DNA of 64,000 bases from Datisca glomerata. Lineage: Eukaryota; Streptophyta; Magnoliopsida; Cucurbitales; Datiscaceae. Where the stretch lies: positions 619,359-683,358 of the forward strand of contig QANY01011952.1 in the NCBI GenBank assembly GCA_003255025.1, written 5' to 3'. A program made the translations under genes and the position numbers. The notes below the pieces were generated by a model. The model ran no database searches and had not been told where the DNA came from. It worked only from the letters and a program-made list of their open reading frames with translations. This document shows positions 16,331-27,346 of the stretch, piece after piece (within the stretch, counting starts at the first letter, position 1; every line of letters starts with the position of its first letter).

Positions 16331-17948
16331 GGCGACCGATTTTATTTCCGTTATTACAATTTTTATTTACTTATTTTATTTTGGTTTATTTAAGTTTTTT
16401 ACATTAAAAAAAGCTACAGACGGAACGTTTAGCTTCGCGACGCTGACCTCCCAACACCGCGATGTCTGACCTTGGACGAATTTGGTTCAGGCACCATTTT
16501 CTCCTCATTTAGAGACCACATAAAGAATGTAGAGTATGACGATGATGAAAGATCATCCTTCAGGGAAGTCTTATGTACTTACTCCTCTTACATATTTTCT
16601 TTTCTTTGAAGACAATGAAAGTTTTCAGTTTGCGAGTGTTGGCTTTATTAAAAATTAAAATTTTGACGTTCTGTAGTAGAAAACACTAAAGCGTATTATG
16701 AGATTGGTTTTGAATTTATTAATAATTTTGAAAAAATGATGAATTTTTGTATCTGTGTATGTTTTATCCATTTATTGATTTTCATTTCACTTGATAATAA
16801 TGACATGTTGAGCACCTAGTCTTAAACGTTTGATTATCTTTTGAGAATACTGACATGTTGAGCACCTCCTCTTAAGCATTTGATTATCTTTTACTTATAG
16901 ATGGCTTATGTGACTTAAGGAATAAAAATGATCTCACAAAAACTCTAGAACTAGTTTGATTGTTACTCGAGACGAAATCCTAGGCTACGCTACACCTAGG
17001 ACATGATTTAGGCCATTTTTGGATTGTTTGAGCTTTTCAAGCCAACTTATGCATATTTGTTTCCCAAGTTATACATGTTAAGCCTAAATAGTCATTTTCT
17101 TTACCACCGAAGCAGTTTCGTAGCCTTAAAAAATTCTTCCCAAATTATCCATTTTACTCATATTATGTGAATTTTCTAGGAAAATACATGGAGCTACGAC
17201 AATTTGGTTAGTTAGAAGGAGTTTAAAAAATTGATTATGTGGCCACCTAGACTTGAGTGACTAAGCTCAAAAGGATGTCTCAACACTTAAAACCCTAAGA
17301 CCAACTGGTTTGAGGGTTATTAGCTGAAAGCTCATTAAGGAAATGAGAAACTTAAAGAAAAAAAATGGTGTGGTAAATAAATCAAGATGCGGAAAGTGAC
17401 AAGCTTGGGGGTGTGACAAGAAAAGTTGGATTAAGCTCGTTGATTCCTAGAATGTTTGTATTGCTATTGGTAAAGATTGAGCTGAAATAATAACATGTAT
17501 CATACCCTAAACCCTAGCCATACATTACAAGCCTACGAAAGACTTAATGATCATAAGTGTTGTGGTTTGTCTGCATTAGTGGAGAGTGACATGAAAAATT
17601 ATCCTATGGAGTTCTAATCTATTAATTGATTAATAGATCCGCTTTTATAAGACTTCATTGCATAAGCTCATTTGAGACTAAAAAGTTGGACGACTAAAGG
17701 CGACACACACCCACTCAGGATTTTTCAAGGTGAAGTGTAAGTTAAGATTTGTGTTCAAATTCTACATGCTCACAATTCAAAAGCTTTCTTGGGTAATCGC
17801 TATTTTGAAATCTCTGAGCCAAGTTTAGTTAGTCAAAACATTTTGTCACTTGGCCCATAGTTTTACATAATTAGAGTTTATTGTTTTCTTGTTTGATTTT
17901 TTATTTTTTTTGCTCGAGAACTAACAAAAAGTTAAGTTTGAGGGCATT
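16331..17948 (+). other. degraded 3' internal region of Athila-like element A
   Basis: About 1.6 kb between the integrase C-terminus and the 3' LTR. Athila-type elements often carry an env-like ORF here. I see no open frame of useful length and no signal peptide or membrane segment, only short decayed frames. Near 17400 a run aagcttgggggtgt resembles a polypurine tract. The bases just before the LTR (aagtttgagggcatt, 17934..17948) are the better PPT candidate. Confidence 0.5.
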
Positions 17949-20900
17949 TGACGAGTGTGTTTCACACTCATATTTTAGATAATCTTAATTTTAATTTTGT
18001 TGGTTCTTTTAGATTTATTGCTTGATTTATGTATGTTTTGTTTTTATCTTATAGGTTTGATAGTCAAATGCATTTGGGTTAATTTTGAAAGAGTAGGAAG
18101 GCGAAATGTGGATAAAATGGGAAAAGAATGGACTATGCAGAATGGTCAACGTCGTGACGCTGGGCGCAGAACAACACGCATATGCCGGGGAGCTGGCATC
18201 TCAGCGCTACAACGCTGGATGCTGGGTGCCATAACAGAATGCTTGCGTTGCTGCATTGGCATGTGGCCAGCAGAAATAGAATGCCAGCACCGTGACGCTA
18301 GCGCAATAATGATTTTATTCTTCCCAATTTTTACCCCAATTAATCTTTATCAATGTTGGTCGTCGCGATGTGTGCGTGGCGGAAACGTGGAGGTGTGTGA
18401 CCTTTTAAAAAATTAAACTTTTAATAAAACAGAACTTATGCAACGCCATGATAACCAAATCAAAACTTTTATTGAAAACTCTTTTTTAATTAGTCAGGAT
18501 CCATTATATATTTACAAAATAAATCTACAACACACAAGGTTAGGAATCATATATCTCTTGTAGTTTATATCAAATGTCCTTGAAAAAACTAATCGATTCT
18601 CCGTTCCTATGAAATCGTTCTGAAGATCAGTAGACTCTAAGATCCAAACCAAGATCTTCTAAGTCAATCATTAGTGCACTAGGACGTGTGTATGCACGTA
18701 GAATATTACAAGACACTTTTTCTGTCTTTAGATGTTCTCAACACATGAGATCTACAGATTTACTGAGAAGGACTTTAGTGAGATGATTCTCTAAAAGAAC
18801 GTGATGATTATTCTTTTAGAGATTTGATTATCGTTTAATCACAAAAGAAAATCTATCTGACACCAATCGTGTTCTCAATTCAACTCTTGATTGATGAACT
18901 GATGATCTGATCAATTAATTCTCTCATCTTCGTTCAACAACCAAGGCCATTAGAATAAAATCTGTACATATTTCAGATAATGACGTATCATATTTTTAGG
19001 GATAAACTGAAATAATATTTAATTGTAAAATTACTAATTTAGTATGACCCACTACAATTGCGCACAACTGCAGCGCCACATGGCACTGCAGTGTTGCACA
19101 CTCACTACTGTAGTGCCACGTGGCACCACAGTAATCTATGTGAATTTTTGATACCCTATTAGTGATTGACACGCGACAATTACTGTGAATTAAATATTTA
19201 TTTTAATCAGTTAATTCAAAATTAATATATCTGATTACTCACTATCAACTAACTTATCTGTTATTTCACAAGTAACAGATTTAGTTTATTTAAATTATTA
19301 TCTAATAATAAATTAATTATCTAATTTCATAAATTAGATATTCTGTCTCACTTATCGATAATTAAAAAAATTGATAATTATTTATATATATACACATACA
19401 TATATAATTTCTAAAAATTATATTTAAATATATAAATAATTCAATTAATTAATTCTTAATTAATTAATCACATTATCTCATAATTATGTATTTTCCCTAG
19501 AATAAAAATTTATTTTGCAAGTCAATCCTTTTCTCATATCCTGAAATATTCACACCCAAGACAGCGTAGTATAGAGGTGACTTGGAGACCAAAGACCTAT
19601 AATCCTAAGCTCTAATAAACTAAATTATTAATTAAACTCTTTAATTAGATAATCTTATTTATTGATTCCATTCTTATTCCACTATAAATATAGAATCGCA
19701 CTCTTAGAGATTATAGAATGTATTTGTAGAGTATTCTCATGTAGTCCGCTGACATAATCATTTCATGTAGTTCTGTGCTCCAATTATTAGTTTGTAAATT
19801 AGAACTGAACAAAATTATCATTTCACCCTTCTGATTACCTCTTGATCCTTAAGTACCAGTAATCCAGTAGTGAATGACTTATTTATAATCTTATTATAAA
19901 TTTGAGCTCATTAACCATTCCGTTCAAAAATTAACATTTAAGGGAACCAATATACGATCCGTTAGGAAAGTTTAGATTCCAAATCTTGTAAGATCATGTT
20001 CCCAGTCATCCACATCACTGAATCTCTAAAATGAAAGCCATTGGCCTGATCAACAAATAGACCTTAACAAGTGAATCAAAAGATCCAGTAGACATGCATA
20101 GGAGTTCATGACTACTCAGGATTCAGACTGATCTACATATGATCATCGAATTGATATGTATTAAATGTTTATGCTAAACGACACGTTAATAAAGATATTA
20201 ATTTATATCGGTCCTGTTATATATAATCTTATTATATAAAGTACACTCATTAAGATATCTATCCACATCAATGATCCAGATCTATATCACATGTGTTCAT
20301 AATGCTTAGTGAACCATACTAGCAACCATTCATTAAAAATTTAATACTTTAATATGTTGCTGACAATTTTATTCATTATCTATGATCTTAATCATCTCGT
20401 ACTAATATAAGATCATAGTCTCATTAATGAATATGAAATTTTCAGATATTTATATAAATTATTCAACAATAATTTAAAAGAACAATTATAAAAAAAATTT
20501 AATCCTCTTTAAATTTCGTATCAAAATGTTAATACACGTGCTTCGAGTACATAACTCCCCAACAATCAAAACCTAGAGTATAAGTAGAATATTTTAGGAT
20601 TATTTTAGGGGAATCTTTGGAAGTGGGAGGCAACGTAAATAGCTTTTTAGAGACGAGATGAAGATAGATCAAACAGGGAGACAGATCTCAACTTCAATTT
20701 TCTCCTTAAATCTAGGTTTCTTCTCTTTTTCTCTATGTTCATGAGTATTATAGGATGCTTTCTTATTTTAGTATGTTTTAATTTTCCTATCTAGGGTTAT
20801 GACTTAGCCAAACCATGATTGTTCTTTAATTTTGATTATTAATTTAATCAATATTTTATTCATTATTGTTGAGTGTTATAATCCATTTTTAATGCTTGTG

Positions 20901-21400
20901 ATCGTCTGGCCAACTATTGCCTAATTTTATATTTAATTCTGAGGCTGAGAAGTGATGATTAAATTTGCTCTGTTTATAGTACCATTAGAATTTCATAAGT
21001 TAGAGATAATTATGGAACTAGTGTAGTAATTATAATTTTTTGTGTTTAATGAGTTTCAACATATTGAATCTTGACAGAGATGTGGTATTTTTGTATTCAT
21101 TATTATCGATGCTTGAGAAAGATTGATAATTATATTAGAGAAATTTTATGTCAATAGTATAATAAACATTGATTGTTTGAGATTCAGAATTTAGAGCATG
21201 TTTGGTTTAGTAAATTTAGAATCCCTAGATCTTTTATATATATTCAAATTTGAATTATTTATCTTTATCAAATATTAGAATTAAAGTCTAGTTAATTTCA
21301 GTAGCAAATAACAATAAATCCTTGTGGACGATACTGAATTATAAAAGTTTTATTACTTGATGATGATAGTGTATACTCACACTCTAGAAAAATCATAACA
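17949..21400 (+). repeat. 3' LTR of Athila-like element A, split by a solo copia LTR
   Basis: The LTR starts TGACGAGTGTGTTTCACACT at 17949 and ends AAATCATAACA at 21400. Its two halves are 17949..18353 and 20565..21400; the first five bases of the second half (20565..20569) are the target-site copy. The start, the end and many internal stretches match the LTRs of the minus-strand element at 22813..28584. Confidence 0.85.
18354..20564 (-). mobile_element. solo LTR of the copia A family, 5-bp target duplication
   Basis: A 2211-bp sequence with LTR ends TG...CA. On the minus strand it starts TGTTGGGGAGTTATG at 20564 and ends GACCAACA at 18354. It is flanked by a perfect 5-bp direct repeat ATCAA (18349..18353 and 20565..20569). 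It aligns end to end with the copia A 5' LTR (5077..7372), with a few small indels. No internal sequence or second LTR remains, so this is a solo LTR, the usual product of LTR-LTR recombination. It interrupts the Athila LTR, so it is the younger insertion. Confidence 0.93.
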
Positions 21401-22812
21401 GTTCATCCAACTTCAATTCAATTTATTTAGAGTTCGTTTGATATACTTCATACTCTTCACAAATCATCGCGTGTATCTCACAATGTACAATTTCTTCTTT
21501 TCGCATAAACCTTTACAATAAAGTGTTTTCAACGTTGTTTTTACTTTTTAGAGCCTACACACTTAATTAAAATATGAGTCTACATATTATTTATCATCAT
21601 CAAAATTGCTACCTTGACTAGGTTCAACACATTCTTTCTTTAAATTTGGCAAAATCAATTATTGATACTTCATTTGCCTACGTACATTGACTCTGTATTT
21701 TTACTTCGCACTTTGAACATCAAGAAGCTTACTTTATTATTTAGTTTACCCATTATTCAAGATGCATACTATTTGAACTAGAAACTCACCAACTGAGAAG
21801 CTGATGCAAATGAAGTATCTATGATGATAAATCGATCATAGCCTTCTATCAATATGTTGATTCATGTGAACAAATTTTAGAAAGACATGTATAAGAGTTT
21901 TGTTGATTCGCACACGAATATCCAAAGTTTAGGGAAGGGTTAGAGTAAAACTAAAAAATTTCTACTAATCAAAATTAAAAATCAGATTTCATATTACTAG
22001 CCTGTTTAAAAGCTTCAAATGTCTAAAAACTAAGGGGTGTTTGGTATGAGGGCATATTTAAGAAGGATTTTCCAGAAAGTATGAAAATATTTATTTCATG
22101 GAAGACAAATTTAAGGATATTTGATTATGGGCATACTTACCCCTCCTTAGGCAGGTGTTTAAACCCTCCAAGTTTTAGAGATTTCTGATTTCAAGCATCT
22201 TCTCCGCTTCTTATTCTTAATATGCACAACTTTCTTTCTTTTTTGTTTCCACAAGCTCTCAAAGCTATATTTAACAAGTTGTAGAAAATATTGAACACAT
22301 CAACACGTTACTATAATAATTTTTATGTGTAACAAACACGTTAATATTAATTTTCTGAATATCTTATTTTCTCAAAAAATATTTCATCAAAAATATTTTT
22401 TCAAAAATAATTTAATCTCAATCTCATACCAAACAACTTCTAATAGAAACTTCATAAATACTCCTATATAATATACCATCATAATGAGTACTTGTTTTAT
22501 GCATAAAATCCTTGGATATTAGCCAATACGAGGAAATAAAATCATGAAACCTATAATTCAAAAATGACTAATTAATCAAAATATAATAAACATTCATAAT
22601 CGATTCTTATCTTTCATCCTACATTATTCTCCTCTACTTAAAAGTTTATCCTAAAGATCCGTTGTTGGAATTGAAATATTTTGGCAAGATTCTTGAAGCG
22701 AACATAAATAGTAATTGTAGTACAAAGAATCTACAATTAAAGATTGTGCCACGCCTCTTGGTGATTAGCCTTCTTCAACCTGCAAAAGTAAATAGAGACT
22801 GATGAAAGTGCA
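21401..22812. other. spacer between two oppositely oriented Athila elements
   Basis: About 1.4 kb of AT-rich DNA with no ORF of interest. It holds one probable MITE at 22034..22440. No other feature is visible. Confidence 0.5.
22034..22440. mobile_element. Tourist-like MITE (PIF/Harbinger type)
   Basis: The left end GGGGTGTTTGGTATGAG (22034..22050) is matched by an inverted copy at 22423..22440 with a few differences at the outermost bases. TAA lies directly outside both ends (22031..22033 and 22441..22443), the target-site type of PIF/Harbinger elements. The 407-bp interior is AT-rich and non-coding. The terminal motif GTGTTTGG is typical of plant Tourist MITEs. Confidence 0.65.
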
Positions 22813-23332
22813 TGTTACGATTTTTCTAAAGTGTAAGTGTACACTACCGTCATCAAATAATAAAATTTTTATGAAAATAGAGTATCGTCCACATGATTGA
22901 TTGATATTAAAATATTAAAAATAACTATACCTTAATTCTAATTGAGAATGACGAAAAGTTAAGATTTTTTAATGAAAAATTGAACTAAAAAGATTAATAC
23001 TTGATAAGAAGAAATAATTGAAATATGATTAGTTAAAAGCTCTAGGGTTTTCGATTTCACCATATCAAACATGCTCTAAATTTTAAAACTCAATCAATCA
23101 ATATTTATCAAATTATTGATAGCAAATTTCTCTTAATATAATTATCAATCTTTCTCAAGCATCGATAACAATGAATCAAAAGTACTAATCTCATATCTCT
23201 GTCAAGATTAAATAAATTGAAACTCATGAAGCATAAGAAATTACAATTGCTACACTAGATCCATAATTATCTCTAACTTATGAAATTCAAATGGTGTTAT
23301 AAACAAAGTACAAATTTAATCATCACTTCTCA
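22813..23332 (-). repeat. truncated 3' LTR of Athila-like element B
   Basis: 520 bp corresponding to the terminal part of the family LTR, ending on the minus strand in AAATCGTAACA. It is alignable with 27347..27870 and with the end of the plus-strand LTR at about 20950..21400. It joins coding sequence abruptly at 23332/23333. Confidence 0.85.
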
Positions 23333-23785
23333 GTAAACCAAGGAAGATTACCATTGCTTAGAGCGAAGAGTTGTTCATCCAGGAAGGTTTCTTTGATCGG
23401 CGCTTCATTCTCAACTTGTTCCAATGTAGATAAATGATTGACTACAAGATTCTCCATTCCTTTCTTATCCCGAAGCTCTAAGTCCAATTCTTGCAATAAA
23501 AAAAACCATCGTATCAAGCGAGGCTTAGCATCCTTCTTTTCAATCAAGTACTTACTGAAGCAGTGGTCGGTGAACACAATGACTTTAGTTCCAATCAATT
23601 ATGACCTGAATTTGTCAAAAGTGAAAACGACTGCCAGTAATTCTTTCTCAGTATGGAATAATTGAGTTGAGCATCATTGAGTGTTCTGCTTGCATAATAA
23701 ATAGCATGAAAATGTTTCCCCTCTCGTTGCCCTAAGACAGCCCCAATCCGGTGCTTCAATTATAGGAGCATATACCAAAGCTATC
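23323..23785 (-). pseudogene. RNase H of Athila-like element B
   Basis: RNase H removes the RNA strand during reverse transcription. The minus-strand frame contains [29 protein letters not shown] and [20 protein letters not shown], the characteristic C-terminal half of the gypsy RNase H. In the family the first motif is usually YTDHSALKYL, so several residues are altered. The N-terminal half (23600..23785) is frameshifted. The frame ends at 23323 in codons supplied by the LTR, because the deletion junction lies inside it. Confidence 0.8.
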
Positions 23786-23786
23786 T

Positions 23787-24838
23787 TCAAGGGTATAAAT
23801 GTTTTATGACACTCCTTATTGAAATGAAACAGAACATCCTTCTTAAGAAGGTTACATAGAGGTTTCGTGATCTTGGAAACATCGTTAATGAAACAACAAG
23901 GCCAAGAAAACTCCGAATACCTTTTACCGATGTCGGTGGTGGAAGCTTCTTAATGATCTCAATTTTTGCACGATCTACTTCAATCCCTTTTGCGGAGACT
24001 CGATGACCAAGAATAATGCCCTCTTGTACCATAAAATGACGCTTTTCCCAATTCAAGACCAAGTTTGTTTCTTTACATCGTTCCAACACAAGAGATAAAT
24101 TTGCCAAAAAAGAATCAAAAGAATAACCAAAGACTGAGAAATCATCCATAAATACCTCAATGAAACGATCCACCATGTCAGAAAATATTGTCATTATGCA
24201 CATTTTAAACGTTGCTGGTGTGTTACATAAACCAAATGGAATCCATCTAAATGCAAGTGTTCCATATGGGCAAGTGAATGTCATCTTCTCTTGATCCTCC
24301 GGTGCTATGGAAATTTGGTTATAACCAGAATAACCATCTAAGAAGCAGTAATATGCATGGCCAACCAGTCTAACCAAGCACTGTCAGAAATTGATACATA
24401 CTTTCCAACCGGTCATCGTTCTCGTCAGAATTAATTCATTATCTTCATTGGTGACCACTGTCATTCCACTTTCCTTTGGCACAACTTGCACAAGACTAAC
24501 CAAGCACTGTCAGAAATAAGGTAGATAATACCTGCATCAAGAAGCTTCAACACTTCAGCTCTTACCACCTCCTTAATATTGGGATTTAACCGGCATTGGT
24601 GTTCCACAGATGGTCTAAAATCATCCTCCATCAAGATTTTATGCATGTAAAGCGATGGGCTAACGCCCCTTATGTCAGAGATTGACCACCCTAGGGCCAT
24701 TCTATGCTCTTTCAATACCCTCAAAAGTTTATCTTCTTGTTCACTATTTAATGAGGCAGAGATAATGACAGGAAGAGTAGAGGCTTCTCCCAGAGAAGCA
24801 TATCGAAGGTGGGTTGGTAATTTCTTGAGTTCTAACAC
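23787..24838 (-). pseudogene. reverse transcriptase of Athila-like element B
   Basis: The upstream piece (24838..24461) contains KEHRMALGWSISDIRGVSPS and a VLKLLDAGIIYLISDS stretch. The downstream piece (24377..23787) contains FLDGYSGYNQISIAPEDQEK, the catalytic FMDDFSVFG, WEKRHFMVQEGIILGH and LPPPTSVKGIRSFLG. The two catalytic Asp residues are intact. Between the pieces, the conserved DYRKLN...DHFPLPFIDQML segment is missing and a short copied sequence fills the gap. Stops and frameshifts elsewhere make it non-functional. Confidence 0.88.
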
Positions 24839-24866
24839 TAGTGGTTTTTCAATGGATGGTAATTGT

Positions 24867-25501
24867 CTAGCTTTTCCCTTCTCCTAATTCTTCAAAATGC
24901 CTCTTGATGAATATTAGTGGAGATGCTTCCAACCGATTCACACACTCCAAAATCTTCATATCTTCCTTGTCAATATCCCCAACTAAACATGCTTCCAATG
25001 GCTCAATCAGATAGCTTTTCTTAACTGCATCCTTGATATATCTCTCTGCATTATCCACTCGAAAATAACTATCCATATCATTAGGATATTTCATTGCTTT
25101 GAAGACATTGAAAATCTCTTCCTCTTCTTGTACTTTCAGAATAAGCTGCCCTTTTTGCACATCAATAGATTTCTCCTCGTAGCCAAGAATGGTCTACCAA
25201 GAATAATTGGAATTTCTCGATCTTCATCCACGTCAAGAACAATAAAATCAGCTGGGAAGATAAACTTATCCACCGTTACCAAGACATCCTCAATAATTTC
25301 CCGTGGATATTTGATGGAATGATCAGCTAACTGTAAAGAGACCGCTGTATGTTTAATATCTCCAAGACCTAGCTTCTTATAAACTGAATAAGGCATCAAG
25401 TTAAAACTAGCTCCAAGATCACATAGAGCATTTTCAAAATATGAATTACCAATGGTGCATGGAATAGTAAAACTCCTAGGGTCCTTTAGTTTCAGGGGCA
25501 A
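24867..25501 (-). pseudogene. aspartic protease and linker of Athila-like element B
   Basis: The protease processes the Gag-Pol polyprotein. The frame 25501..25136 reads LKLKDPRSFTIPCTIGNSYF, then CDLGASFNLMPYSVYKKLGL with the DLGA active-site loop used by this clade, then IPIILGRPFLATRR with the flap/ILGRPFL motif. It frameshifts into the linker 25160..24867 (LEACLVGDIDKEDMKILECV). This is the best preserved domain of the element, with no stop across about 120 residues. Confidence 0.87.
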
Positions 25502-27200
25502 TTTATTTTGCGAGATTGCACTGCACTCCTCAGTAAGTGTGACTGTCTCATACTCCTATAGCTTTTTCTTGTTTGAGAGAATTTGCTTTATGAATTTGTC
25601 GGCATTTGTTCCAAAGCATCGACAAAAGGAATGTTCATATACAGTTTCTTAAACACATCAAGAAACCTAAAATTGCTTGTTCAATTTTTCTTTTGGAACT
25701 GCTGAGGGTATGGAATAGGTGGTACATACGATGGAGGATTAACATGTAAGAGTTGTGACTTAGGCTTGTCTTCCTTCTTTTTTGAGCTTTTGGCTAGATC
25801 ATAACCCATTGTCTTCATTTCTAAGGTTCTGCTAACTTCTTGCCACTACGAAGATAATGGTCTTTACTTGCTCTTTTAGATTCTTCTCAGTGTTGCTCGG
25901 TCAGAGAACCTTGTGGTCTTTGAGTTAGTATTTCTGAAAGTTGACCCATTTGAAGCTCCAAATGCTGAATAGATGCAGCTTGACTCAAAATTCTTGTTTC
26001 TTGCCTCTAAATACTTGTTTCTTATCTCTGAAGTGTAGCATCTGTTCTTTCTATAAATTGAGTAGTATTGACTGTGAGTTGGGCAAGAGCATCCATCTTC
26101 TAAAGTAATTTTTGGCTGTTGAGGCTGAAACTACGGCTGAGTAGATACTGGTGGATTAATCACATTCTGAATATTCTTCCAAAAGAAATTGGGGTGATTT
26201 CACCATCCTTGGTTGTAGGTGTTGGAGAATGGATTATTCTGCCTATTGTAGTTCCCAACAAAGTTAGCTTGTTCGGATTAAGAAGGAGCAAAGTTATTAC
26301 CAGCTTGACATTCAGTGCTAGAATGATGTCCATTACATAAGTCACAAACTTCATGTGTAACATGAATTGCACTAGTCTTGGCAGTGAAAGAGCCAAATTG
26401 CTTTGACAGTGTAGCTACTTAAGCTGTGAGAGTAGTAACTGCATCTACTTCATGAACTCCATGAGTCTTTCTTGGTACATTGCGGTCATTTGGCCATTGA
26501 TAAGCATTAACAACCATTTCTTCTAGCAAGGCATAAGCATCCTCATGGGTTGCCCCATCAAAGCACCTCCTGCTACTGCATCCACTAGTGTACTTGTTGA
26601 ATTTCCCAAAGCATTGTAGAATGTTTGGACTTGTAGCCATCCAGGGAGTCCATGATGTGAGCATCCTCTCAACATCTCTTTAAACCTCTCCTAAGCTTTA
26701 TAAAGGGACTCCATCTCATGTTGGACAAATGTGGTGATCTCATTCCAAGTAGTGATTGATCCAACTGGTAAATAATTCAACCAACTCTTAGCCTTACCTC
26801 GTAATGAGAATGAGAATAATCTCAGTCTAATTGCATCAGTTGAGACATTGTTGTGCTTGAATATCTCATAAATTCTGAGAAGTGGCTATGTTAACATTTG
26901 GATCATCGTTAGGTAGAACACTAAACTGATTTGCTTACACCATTTGAATGATAGCCAACTTAAACTCAAAATTGTTGGCATTAATAGCATGATGTTGAAT
27001 GACAGACGCAACCTCATTGACCACTAGCATAACATAGTCTCGAATCGCCTCGTTATTTTGGTTGTTCACAATTTCAGAAAATTTCTCTACATCTTCCATG
27101 GTTTCTTGAAACTGTTTAGAAGCTTCTCTCCTCACTTTTCTATTACGACGACAAGTTCACTCAACTTCCAAATTTAGGGGAGTCAAATTTTTGTTCCCAA
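25502..27200 (-). pseudogene. gag of Athila-like element B
   Basis: Decayed capsid region. Recognisable pieces are NANNFEFKLAIIQMV (near 26950), FLEEFKR-like and FYNALG-like remnants near 26640..26700, and the segment HEDAYALLEEMVVNAYQWPNDR (26664..26419) typical of Athila Gag. A glutamine/leucine-rich tail precedes the protease. The frames are broken by many stops. A plausible start region lies near 27135..27200. Confidence 0.75.
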
Positions 27201-27325
27201 ATTTTCTCATACACCTTAGAAACTCCCGAAAATTCAAAATAGTAAACAGCTATAAATAAAAAAAATTAATTCTTGAATTAAAATTAAGAATATGTAACTC
27301 CAATACTAATAAACAAAATCAATCA

Positions 27326-27340
27326 CCGGTAAAGGCGCCA
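27326..27340 (-). other. primer-binding site of Athila-like element B (tRNA-Asp-like)
   Basis: Minus-strand TGGCGCCTTTACCGG follows the 5' LTR end by a few bases. It resembles the TGGCGCCGTTGCCGG site found in many plant gypsy elements of this group, with two changes. Confidence 0.7.
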
Positions 27341-27346
27341 CAAACT

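Larger units (their letters stand above)
15130..21400 (+). mobile_element. Athila-like Ty3/gypsy element A, 5'-truncated and internally deleted
   Basis: A plus-strand gypsy remnant. It begins abruptly in the gag/protease linker (KQFFNFLDLFKKLHINI), runs through protease to the region before reverse transcriptase (LGWSISD), then jumps at about 16238..16246 to the integrase C-terminus (FKVNGQRVKPFL). Reverse transcriptase, RNase H and most of integrase are missing. A ~1.7-kb degraded 3' region follows, then a 3' LTR (17949..21400) that is itself split by a solo copia LTR. Removing that insertion leaves an LTR of about 1.24 kb, matching the 5' LTR of the opposite-strand element at 27347..28584. 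No 5' LTR is present. Confidence 0.85.

Noticed and set aside
17997..18416. Plus-strand 139-codon frame
   Set aside because: It crosses the Athila LTR and the solo copia LTR boundary at 18354, so it is a chance frame made by nesting.
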